DNA of 6,215 nt from an uncultured Oscillospiraceae bacterium (GTDB taxonomy: Bacteria > Bacillota > Clostridia > Oscillospirales > Oscillospiraceae). Of this stretch, positions 1 to 5,950 are shown in pieces. Under the pieces are notes generated by a model. The model made no database searches and was not told where the DNA came from. It saw only the letters and a list, made by a program, of their open reading frames with translations. The stretch spans positions 1 through 6,215 of the forward strand of contig CAKTKX010000080.1 in the NCBI GenBank assembly GCA_934572365.1, written 5' to 3'. Made by a program: the position numbers and the translations under genes. Positions within the stretch are counted from its first letter, which is position 1; the number at the start of each line of letters is the position of its first letter.

Positions 1-1
1 G

Positions 2-1240
2 AATATGACCGAGTGGCAGTACGGCCTCGCCTCTACTCACCCCCGGTGGAACGTCTCCGGCACCTATATGCAGGTGCTTCCCCGGGTATACTCCGCGGAG
101 CCGGACGGCAGCGATCCCCGGGAATTCCTGATGGATTTCTTCACCACCCCCGGTGAAATGCTGAGCAAGCTGTTTTTGAAGGGCTATCAGTGGCCTTTCG
201 ATGTCCGCAAGGTCGCTTCCGGCAGCTCCATCATTGACATTCTGGTCTATCTGGAAAGCTGCAAGGGCAGAAAGGTCTACCTGGACTACCGCACCAATCC
301 CGTAAACGGCAATTTCCGCTTCGAGGAGCTGGACGCGGAAGCCCTGGACTACCTAACTCGTGCCGGTGCCTGTTTTGGGACGCCCATTGAGCGTCTGCTG
401 CATATGAATGCGCCCGCCGTGGATTTTTACCGGGATAAAGGCGTAGACCTCGCCTCCGAACCGTTGGAAATTTCCCTGTGCGCCCAGCATAACAACGGCG
501 GTCTCGACATCGACTGCTGGTGGCAGACCAATCTGAAAGGCTTCTTCGCCGTGGGCGAGGTTGCCGCCAGTCACGGTGTTTACCGTCCCGGCGGTTCCGC
601 GCTGAACGCCGGGCAGGTGGGAAGCACTCGCGCCGCCCAGTATATCGCCGCCCGGCGGTGCGGCGGAACACCGGAACACGAAGATGCCTTCAAGCGGGAG
701 GCCGCCCAGGCTTTGACGGAAATGGGCGATCTGGCGCAGCAGGCCTTTACGGAACACGCCCCGTCCATTTACCGTCTGCGCAACGAAGCCGGACGCCGCA
801 TGAGCGCCTGCGGCGCTGCCATTCGGGACTCCGAGGCAATCGCCGCCTACATAACGGAGATCCGCGCCCAGTTGGAAAATCTTCCCGCATACGCCACGAT
901 TTCCGAAAGCAAAGACCTGGCATGGCTGTACCGGTATCGGGACACGCTGATCAGTCAGCAGACCTACCTAAGCGCCATGGTGGACTACCTCCGCCAGGGC
1001 GGCAAGAGCCGGGGCAGCGCCCTGTACACCGATCCCTCCGGCTGCAAGCCCTTTGCCCAGCTGCCTGACACCTTCACCTTCACGGTGGACGACGGAAGCC
1101 GAGGCGATCTTGTCCAGGAAGCAAGCTGGAAGGGCGGAGAATGCACGTTCCGATTCCGTAAGGTTCGCCCCATTCCGGAGGATGACGACTTCTTCGAGAA
1201 TGTGTGGCGTTCCTATCGGGAAACCGGCAATATCTGTTGA
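2..1240 (+). CDS. FAD-dependent oxidoreductase, fumarate reductase/succinate dehydrogenase flavoprotein-like (5'-truncated by window edge)
   Basis: This is the C-terminal two thirds of a flavoprotein related to fumarate reductase/succinate dehydrogenase flavoprotein subunits. The family transfers hydride between FAD and a carboxylate or enoyl-type substrate. The frame is open from the first base. The first ATG is at base 5, but no Rossmann GxGxxG segment is present, so the true start should lie a few hundred bases upstream. Counting from that ATG, residues 161-166 (QHNNGG) correspond to the substrate-contacting His region. Residues 182-186 (AVGEV) are the conserved GE of the FAD site. Residues 190-201 (HGVYRPGGSALN) match the HGxxRxGGxSL block, whose Arg binds or protonates substrate in the family. 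The rest resembles the helical C-terminal domain of these proteins. It is followed by an OYE-family gene, probably in the same transcription unit. The family call is firm; the substrate is unknown. Confidence 0.85.
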   Translation, partial: NMTEWQYGLASTHPRWNVSGTYMQVLPRVYSAEPDGSDPREFLMDFFTTPGEMLSKLFLKGYQWPFDVRKVASGSSIIDILVYLESCKGRKVYLDYRTNPVNGNFRFEELDAEALDYLTRAGACFGTPIERLLHMNAPAVDFYRDKGVDLASEPLEISLCAQHNNGGLDIDCWWQTNLKGFFAVGEVAASHGVYRPGGSALNAGQVGSTRAAQYIAARRCGGTPEHEDAFKREAAQALTEMGDLAQQAFTEHAPSIYRLRNEAGRRMSACGAAIRDSEAIAAYITEIRAQLENLPAYATISESKDLAWLYRYRDTLISQQTYLSAMVDYLRQGGKSRGSALYTDPSGCKPFAQLPDTFTFTVDDGSRGDLVQEASWKGGECTFRFRKVRPIPEDDDFFENVWRSYRETGNIC

Positions 1241-1327
1241 TGCCCCCCGCCGAAATTCATCCAAAAAATGACTGCAATTTGTTGACCACGTGGATGCACG
1301 CTACGGTCTCAAGTAAAAGGAGTATTT

Positions 1328-2683
1328 ATGGCTCACGAGAAATTTCATTATAAATCCCTGGAGGAGGTTCAGGCCAAAGCGGCTGAGCTGGGGCTTTCCC
1401 TTCCCTTCGCCGCAGATACCTCCGCGCTGACCAAGCCGTTGACCGTTCGGAATATCACCTTCCCCAACCGCATGGGCATCGCGCCCATGGAGGGCGCTGA
1501 CTCTACCCCCGACGGCTCCCCCTCCGAATATACCCTGCGGCGGTATGTCAACGAGGCCATCGGCGGCAGCGCCGTCATTTGGTTTGAGGCGATCTCCATC
1601 GTGGAGGAAGGGCGTTCCAGCAAGACCCAGCTTCTGCTCACCCGGGACACGCTGGATGCCTACAAGGCCTTTACCGCCGCCATTAAAGAAGCCGGTTTGA
1701 AGGCCAACGGCTTTGCCCCCTATCTGATCATGCAGGCCAATCACAGCGGCCGCTACTCCAATCCCGACAACAAGCCCGCCCCCATGATCGCCTATCGTCA
1801 CCCGGAACTGGAGCAGTACCGGGCAGCCGACGACAGCTGCATCGTTACCGATGACTATTTAAAGAGCCTGGAAGAGAAATTCGGCGAAGCGGCTCTGCTT
1901 GCCAAGGAAGCCGGTTTTGACGCGGTGGATATCAAATCCTGCCACGGCTATCTGCTGGCAGAGCTGTCCTCCGCCTATACTCGTCCCGGCGAATACGGCG
2001 GCAGCTTCGAAAACCGCACCCGTCTGCTGCGCAACGGCATTCTGGCCGCCAAGGCCTACGAAGACAGCAGCTTCATGGTCACCTGTCGTCTGGGCATTTA
2101 TGACGGCTACGCCTACCCCTACGGTTTTGGCGTCAGCCCCGAAAGCGGCCTGACCCCCGACCTCACCGAGCCGATTCGGCTTGTCCGGGAGCTGCACGAT
2201 ACCTACGGTCTGGATATGGTGAATCTGACGATGGGCAATCCCTATGCCACCACCCACGTCACCCGTCCCTTCGACAAGGGCAAATATCAGCCTGACGAGC
2301 ATCCCTTCATTGGACTTGACCGCATGATTCACGGCATCGGCACCGTAAAGAAAGCCGTCCCGGAAATGACCGTTTTCGCGTCGGCTCCCAGCTACCTGCG
2401 CCGGTACGCGGATCTGTACTCCGCCGGTGCGATTGAGCAGGGACTGTGCGACGGAATGCTGTTCGGCCGGATGGCCTTTGCCGATCCCGATTTTGCCAAC
2501 GAGATCATCCGGGACGGCAGAATCAACCCCAAGCGGGTATGCATGACCTGTGGAAGCTGCGGCGACCTGATCCGCGCCCACAAGCCCACCGGCTGCGTCA
2601 TCCGCGATCCAGAAACCTTCATGCCCTTCTTCCGGGAATTTCAGGAGATCAAGAAAACCCAGCCTGCCAATTTCAGAGGGTAG
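1328..2683 (+). CDS. NADH:flavin oxidoreductase, Old Yellow Enzyme family, with C-terminal four-cysteine tail
   Basis: This 451-residue protein is an FMN-dependent TIM-barrel ene-reductase of the Old Yellow Enzyme/2,4-dienoyl-CoA reductase group, which typically reduces activated C=C bonds with NAD(P)H. Residues 47-55 (NRMGIAPME) form the first FMN-binding strand. NHSGR at 138-142 is the HxGR motif. CHGYL at 205-209 followed by YGGSFENRTR at 223-232 is the family signature. FGRMAFADPDF at 379-389 is the late phosphate-binding segment. The tail carries Cys405, Cys408, Cys411 and Cys423, the position where 2,4-dienoyl-CoA reductase-type members bind a 4Fe-4S cluster. The protein stops soon after, so the FAD/NAD(P)H domains of full-length dienoyl-CoA reductases are absent and electrons must come from free NAD(P)H or a partner. 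The start is supported by AAAAGGAG at 1315-1322, five bases before the ATG. It lies 87 bases after the upstream flavoprotein and 3 bases before the membrane protein gene. Likely cytoplasmic; substrate unknown. Confidence 0.9.
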   Translation: MAHEKFHYKSLEEVQAKAAELGLSLPFAADTSALTKPLTVRNITFPNRMGIAPMEGADSTPDGSPSEYTLRRYVNEAIGGSAVIWFEAISIVEEGRSSKTQLLLTRDTLDAYKAFTAAIKEAGLKANGFAPYLIMQANHSGRYSNPDNKPAPMIAYRHPELEQYRAADDSCIVTDDYLKSLEEKFGEAALLAKEAGFDAVDIKSCHGYLLAELSSAYTRPGEYGGSFENRTRLLRNGILAAKAYEDSSFMVTCRLGIYDGYAYPYGFGVSPESGLTPDLTEPIRLVRELHDTYGLDMVNLTMGNPYATTHVTRPFDKGKYQPDEHPFIGLDRMIHGIGTVKKAVPEMTVFASAPSYLRRYADLYSAGAIEQGLCDGMLFGRMAFADPDFANEIIRDGRINPKRVCMTCGSCGDLIRAHKPTGCVIRDPETFMPFFREFQEIKKTQPANFRG

Positions 2684-2686
2684 GCC

Positions 2687-3379
2687 ATGCCCTACGGAAT
2701 GCTGAGCTGCTGCCTGGGGGTCTTCCTGGGAGGACTTCTGGGCAGCCTGCTGAAAAACCGCATCCGTGACAGCATACGCCAAACGGTTCCCATGATCGTG
2801 GGGCTCACCGCCATTTGCAGCGGCTTTGTGTCCGTCGTCAAGGCCACCTATCTACCGGCGGTCACCCTGGCTGTGATCGTCGGGGGCTGGCTGGGTCACG
2901 CCTGCCGTCTGGAAGAAAAGCTTCAAAACGTGCTGTGGCGCGCCCTGCACCGGATCCCCCACCCGGAGGATTTTGATATGGAACGCTACATCACCATTGT
3001 CGCGGTATTCTGCGCCAGCGGGTTTGGGTTGTACTCCGTCATGGTTGAAAGCATCAGCGGCGACCGGGCGCAGATCATCTCCAAAGCCATTCTGGATTTC
3101 TTCATTGCCCTGATATACGGGGGCAGCATGGGAATCGCCATCAGTTTGGTCGCGGTTCCCCAGCTTGCCGTTTTCACCTGCTTCTTCTTTTTGGCAAAGG
3201 TTCTGATTCCCATGATGAGCGACGCCATGCTGACAAATTTCATCGCCTGCGGCGGTGTATTGAGCATTGCGGCGGGTATGCGCATGGCCAAAATCCGACA
3301 ATACCCGGTCATCGATATGCTTCCGGCACTTGCGCTGATCCTAGTTCTCACCCCGCTCTGGGAGCGTCTTTTCCCATGA
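2687..3379 (+). CDS. DUF554 family integral membrane protein
   Basis: This 230-residue, strongly hydrophobic protein matches the DUF554 family (YqgA/YdfK-like), which has no established biochemical role. I count about six to eight membrane segments, roughly at residues 3-22, 34-52, 56-72, 101-122, 136-155, 160-178, 184-200 and 207-226. A short polar stretch at about 74-100 is probably a loop. Family-like features are the glycine-rich first helix (GVFLGGLLGS), the block around GDRAQIISKAILDFF at 125-139, and the late IDMLPALALI segment at 209-218. The ATG lies 3 bases after the stop of the OYE gene, and the ribosome binding site (AGAGGG, about 2675-2680) sits inside that gene's 3' end, which suggests translational coupling. 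A strong hairpin terminator follows. Its place behind redox genes might point to export or uptake of a related metabolite, but that is inference only. Confidence 0.85.
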   Translation: MPYGMLSCCLGVFLGGLLGSLLKNRIRDSIRQTVPMIVGLTAICSGFVSVVKATYLPAVTLAVIVGGWLGHACRLEEKLQNVLWRALHRIPHPEDFDMERYITIVAVFCASGFGLYSVMVESISGDRAQIISKAILDFFIALIYGGSMGIAISLVAVPQLAVFTCFFFLAKVLIPMMSDAMLTNFIACGGVLSIAAGMRMAKIRQYPVIDMLPALALILVLTPLWERLFP

Positions 3380-3404
3380 GGTAACGCATTCCCCATATTC
3401 ATAG

Positions 3405-3438
3405 AAAAACCGGCATTCCTGATGAATGCCGGTTTTTT
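3405..3438 (+). terminator. Rho-independent terminator after the DUF554 gene
   Basis: A 9-bp perfect G+C-rich stem (CCGGCATTC at 3410-3418 with GAATGCCGG at 3424-3432) has a 5-base loop and is followed by six T. Five A before the stem can pair with the T-run, extending the stem to 14 bp. It closes the left plus-strand operon 25 bases after the DUF554 stop codon. Confidence 0.93.
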
Positions 3439-3441
3439 CTC

Positions 3442-3470
3442 TTGACTGTAATTCCGCCGAACGTTATAAT
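3442..3470 (+). promoter_or_regulatory. Near-consensus vegetative (sigma-A/sigma-70) promoter for the hydroxyacid dehydrogenase gene
   Basis: TTGACT at 3442-3447 and TATAAT at 3465-3470 are separated by 17 bases: five of six -35 matches, a perfect -10 and optimal spacing. The predicted transcription start is near 3476-3478, giving a leader of about 48 bases. The -35 box begins three bases after the T-run of the preceding terminator, so this gene should be transcribed independently of the left operon. Confidence 0.9.
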
Positions 3471-3476
3471 TTAACT

Positions 3477-3510
3477 GGTGAAGTACCCATTCCGCCAAGT
3501 TTACTTAACC
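3477..3510 (+). repeat. Imperfect inverted repeat in the leader, possible operator or 5'-UTR hairpin
   Basis: GGTGAAGTA at 3477-3485 and TACTTAACC at 3502-3510 are complementary at 8 of 9 positions across a 16-base spacer. The repeat begins at the predicted transcription start and ends one base before the ribosome binding site. It could be a repressor operator or an RNA stem. A short palindrome (AAGT-TT-ACTT, 3497-3506) overlaps the right arm. The length and single mismatch make chance occurrence possible. Confidence 0.35.
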
Positions 3511-3511
3511 C

Positions 3512-3516
3512 GGAGG
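3512..3516 (+). promoter_or_regulatory. Ribosome binding site that fixes the start of the hydroxyacid dehydrogenase
   Basis: GGAGG lies 8 bases before the ATG at 3525. The same frame is open back to an ATG at 3426, but that codon sits inside the terminator hairpin, upstream of the promoter, and has no Shine-Dalgarno sequence. The 3525 start is therefore chosen. Confidence 0.9.
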
Positions 3517-3524
3517 AAAAGAAT

Positions 3525-4502
3525 ATGAAACATGTTTTGGTTACGCTTCCTCTTGATGAATCCTATCGGGCGCGGCTCGCTGCCATTGCAGGCGACGTTT
3601 ATCCGCTGCAATTTATGAATCCCCAGGAAGACCGGGACGCATACATAAAGGCGCTGGAACAGGCAAATGTCATTCTTGGCGAGCCGAATACCGAAGATTT
3701 GCAGTTTTGCCGCCACCTGGAATGGATGCAGATCACCTGGTCGGGGGTGGATTATTACGTGCAGTCCTCCGGCTTCCCCAAGGATGCCGTTCTCAGCTGT
3801 GCCACCGGTCTTTACGGCCCCATCATTGCGGAACACATGCTGGCTCTGACCCTGGCGCTCAGCCGTCGGCTGCCGGAGTACAGCGTGGAGCAGCAGCAGA
3901 AAAGATGGGAGCTGCTTCTCCACGATAAGCCGCTGGAATGGAGCAATGTCCTGATTCTGGGTGCCGGGGACATCGGCACCACCCTGGCGCAGTGGATGCG
4001 TCCCATGGTCGGCAAGATTGTCGGGATTCGCAGGACGGTTCGGGAATGTCCCCCCTGCTTTGACCGGATGGTCACCCTGGACGCGCTGGATGAATACCTC
4101 CCCTGGGCAGATTTCGTGCTGTGCTGTCTGCCGAGAACGGCGCAGACGAATCATCTGCTGGACGAAACCCGGCTGCGTAGCATGAAATCCGATGCCGTGC
4201 TGGTAAACGCGGGTCGGGGCAATCTGATCGACCTCAACGGCCTGTGCCGCGTGCTGAATGACGGCCATCTGTGGGGCGCGGGGCTGGATGTGGCCGAGAA
4301 AGAACCCCTTCCGCCGGAGCATCCCATCTGGGATTGCCCCAGGCTCATCATAACGCCCCATGCTGCCGGGAATTCCATGAGTATGGACAGCCCGACCATG
4401 AAGAAGATATTCGAGTTTATCATTGAGAACTTCCAACGCTATGTTTCCGGTCAGCCCGTCCTGTCCCAGGCGGATTTCTCCGCCGGATACTGTGCTAGAT
4501 AA
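3525..4502 (+). CDS. D-2-hydroxyacid dehydrogenase, NAD(P)-dependent
   Basis: This 325-residue cytoplasmic enzyme belongs to the D-isomer-specific 2-hydroxyacid dehydrogenase family, which interconverts 2-keto acids and D-2-hydroxyacids (glyoxylate, hydroxypyruvate, phenylpyruvate and similar). The dinucleotide fold has GAGDIG at 146-151. All three catalytic residues are present: Arg231 in NAGRG, Glu260 in DVAEKEP and His279 in TPHAAG. The second Rossmann strand ends GIRRT (167-171), with Arg169/Arg170 where NAD-specific members usually have Asp. This suggests NADPH use, as in GhrA-like glyoxylate/hydroxypyruvate reductases. Residues 73-76 (SGVD) fit the substrate-domain loop. The length is normal for the family. 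The gene has its own near-consensus promoter and a terminator on each side, so it appears monocistronic. GhrA-like is the nearest description, but I do not assign a symbol because the substrate cannot be read from sequence. Confidence 0.92.
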   Translation: MKHVLVTLPLDESYRARLAAIAGDVYPLQFMNPQEDRDAYIKALEQANVILGEPNTEDLQFCRHLEWMQITWSGVDYYVQSSGFPKDAVLSCATGLYGPIIAEHMLALTLALSRRLPEYSVEQQQKRWELLLHDKPLEWSNVLILGAGDIGTTLAQWMRPMVGKIVGIRRTVRECPPCFDRMVTLDALDEYLPWADFVLCCLPRTAQTNHLLDETRLRSMKSDAVLVNAGRGNLIDLNGLCRVLNDGHLWGAGLDVAEKEPLPPEHPIWDCPRLIITPHAAGNSMSMDSPTMKKIFEFIIENFQRYVSGQPVLSQADFSAGYCAR

Positions 4503-4520
4503 CCCATCTATAACAAATCG

Positions 4521-4550
4521 GCGGCGCAAGCGTATGAACGCTTGCGCCGC
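4521..4550. terminator. Hairpin terminator between convergent genes (probably bidirectional)
   Basis: GCGGCGCAAGCG at 4521-4532 pairs perfectly with CGCTTGCGCCGC at 4539-4550 around a 6-base loop (TATGAA). It begins 18 bases after the hydroxyacid dehydrogenase stop and lies 29 bases from the stop of the convergent flavoprotein. The T-tract on the plus side is interrupted (TTCGTCTTGTATTATT), and on the minus side it is also weak (CGATTTGTTATAG). The hairpin is certain; its efficiency in each direction is inferred. Confidence 0.8.
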
Positions 4551-4579
4551 TTCGTCTTGTATTATTGTATAATAATGTA

Positions 4580-5923
4580 TCAGAGGATACCGCCCTGCTC
4601 GATCAGCTTCGCCTGGAGCTTCTTGATGTCCACGTTCCGCGCCGTTACGCCGTCCTTCACGGCCATGGCGGCGGCTGTACCGACGGCTTCGCCCATCACC
4701 ATGCACTGGGGCATGCAGCGGATGCAGTTGGCCACTTCGATCTCGTAGGAAGCGCACCGACCGGCGACCAGCAAATTCTCCTTGCCCTTAACCACCAGAC
4801 AGCTGTAGGGAATGGTCATGGAAGTGCCGGGTTCCAGATCGTACACCACCATCGTCTCACCCTCGGGGGTGTGGAAACCGGCGGGCATAGCGCCCCGGCC
4901 GATGCTGTCGGGGAAGTCCCTGGCGTCCAGGAAGTCCTGGAACTTCACTTCGTAATCGCAGACCACCCGGCGGCTCTCGCGGATGCCAAGCATGGCAGCG
5001 ATGGCCGTCAGATAGGAATTTTCAAAGCCGGGAATGAAATTCTTCATTGCCCAGGCCACATCGTACAGGCATTTCTGGGAGAAGTTCTCCTGTTCGGTTC
5101 TGGTCTCCATGCCGACGGTGCTGTTGGCCTCAATGGCGCCGGAGCAGTTGATGGTCATTTCGCCGGGGTTGGGGGTGGAGGTGAAGATGCCCAGCCAGTG
5201 CCGCAGATACTCCTTGTCGGCGGGCAGGTCAACATCCTTCAGCTCATCCTTCAGGCCGAAATGCATCAGTCCGGGAAAGCTCTTGAAATCATGCCATGCG
5301 GGGGGCATCATGGTGTCCATCACAGGCGGATGCTCTTCATAGTATTTCGCGACCTTATCCATATCCACACCGGCCATCTTGCCGATCAGGGACATGGGTT
5401 GAATTTCCTTGTCGGGGCGGATTTCATAGGTCGCTCCTGCCTTGGCGCAGACGCCGGCGTCGCCGGTGGAGTCGATGACGACCTTGGCTCTGACCTCGAT
5501 GATGTTCATCTCGGACACGACCACCAAGCCCGTCACGGTGTCGCCGTCCTGCAATACGTCAATGATCTGGGTGTTCAGCCAAGTGGTCAGGTTCGGCTCC
5601 TTAGCGGCCAGATCGTCCAGTACGATCTTGGCGACCTCGGTGTCGTAGAGGTAGCAGACATCCTTGTCGGGATCCTTGTCCACGATTGCGCACATGTCCT
5701 TCAGGATGTTTCTCAGCTCCCAGGTCATGCCGCCGACGCAGCGGTTCAGCTTGTCGCTGAAGCCGACCCACGCGCCCTGCATACCGGACGTGAACTGACC
5801 GCCCAGGCAGCGGTTTTTCTCAACGATCAAGGTCTTCGCGCCGTTCCGGGCAGCCGCCAGACCGGCAATGCAGCCGGCAGTGCCGCCACCGGCGACAATG
5901 ACATCAAATTCCATTTGTTGCAT
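4580..5923 (-). CDS. FAD-dependent oxidoreductase, PF12831 (FAD_oxidored) type
   Basis: This is a complete 447-residue flavoprotein, probably soluble, with no signal peptide. The N-terminal FAD fold has GGGTAG at 12-17 (GxGxxG at Gly12, Gly14, Gly17), Glu35 in IVEK to bind the adenosine ribose, and LGGQFTSG at 40-47. DSTGDAGVCAKAG at 151-163 is the second conserved FAD-contact block. GIRESRR at 313-319 and the C-terminal run NLLVAGRCASYEIEVANC at 383-400, then MGEAVGTAAAMAV at 410-422, match the family. These proteins are often annotated only as FAD-dependent oxidoreductase and commonly occur in carbohydrate-use loci; the reaction is mostly unknown. The start is the ATG preceded by GGAGG; an in-frame ATG three codons later would be too far from that site. 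It follows the ABC permease by 27 bases, so it is likely the last gene of a sugar-transport operon. Cys398, Cys403 and Cys407 cluster near the C-terminus, but I see no recognised metal motif. Confidence 0.92.
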   Translation of the reverse strand: MQQMEFDVIVAGGGTAGCIAGLAAARNGAKTLIVEKNRCLGGQFTSGMQGAWVGFSDKLNRCVGGMTWELRNILKDMCAIVDKDPDKDVCYLYDTEVAKIVLDDLAAKEPNLTTWLNTQIIDVLQDGDTVTGLVVVSEMNIIEVRAKVVIDSTGDAGVCAKAGATYEIRPDKEIQPMSLIGKMAGVDMDKVAKYYEEHPPVMDTMMPPAWHDFKSFPGLMHFGLKDELKDVDLPADKEYLRHWLGIFTSTPNPGEMTINCSGAIEANSTVGMETRTEQENFSQKCLYDVAWAMKNFIPGFENSYLTAIAAMLGIRESRRVVCDYEVKFQDFLDARDFPDSIGRGAMPAGFHTPEGETMVVYDLEPGTSMTIPYSCLVVKGKENLLVAGRCASYEIEVANCIRCMPQCMVMGEAVGTAAAMAVKDGVTARNVDIKKLQAKLIEQGGIL

Positions 5924-5932
5924 TGATAATAT

Positions 5933-5937
5933 CCTCC
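5933..5937 (-). promoter_or_regulatory. Ribosome binding site of the PF12831 flavoprotein
   Basis: Read on the minus strand this is GGAGG, 9 bases before the ATG at 5923-5921. It favours this ATG over the alternative at 5914-5912, which would leave an 18-base gap. It lies in the 27-base space after the permease stop codon, with no room for a separate promoter. Confidence 0.85.
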
Positions 5938-5950
5938 GTTAAATGTTTCG

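Noticed and set aside
1282..1307. A possible promoter (TTGACC and TACGGT) between the first two genes, overlapping a CCACGTGG palindrome at 1286-1293
   Set aside because: The spacing is only 14 bases and the -10 match is poor. The 8-bp palindrome alone is not significant.
1859..2782. A 307-codon minus-strand open frame opposite the OYE and DUF554 genes
   Set aside because: It is antisense to two convincing genes and crosses their junction; its composition is typical of a reverse-complement shadow, with no motif.
3473..3479. AACTGGT, resembling a half-site of a FadR-type GntR operator
   Set aside because: The second half-site is missing, and a 7-base match is expected often by chance.
3426..3524. 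A 33-codon upstream extension of the hydroxyacid dehydrogenase
   Set aside because: It would start inside the terminator hairpin and before the promoter. The GGAGG at 3512 and the normal family N-terminus (MKHVLVTLP) support the start at 3525.
4568..4573. TATAAT sequence next to the hairpin between the convergent genes
   Set aside because: No -35 element lies at proper spacing (the position falls in the hairpin stem), and downstream on that strand there is only the antisense of the flavoprotein gene.
3501..4757. A 418-codon minus-strand open frame opposite the hydroxyacid dehydrogenase, running through the hairpin into the neighbouring gene
   Set aside because: It has low-complexity, Arg/Gly/His/Gln-rich composition, crosses the terminator, and has no family motif. 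It is a shadow of the real plus-strand gene.
4565..5926. A 453-codon plus-strand open frame covering the whole PF12831 gene
   Set aside because: Its translation is rich in Gly, His, Val and Ala with no recognisable domain, it lies opposite a protein with a full set of conserved motifs, and it has no good ribosome binding site. It is an effect of G+C-rich third positions on the opposite strand.
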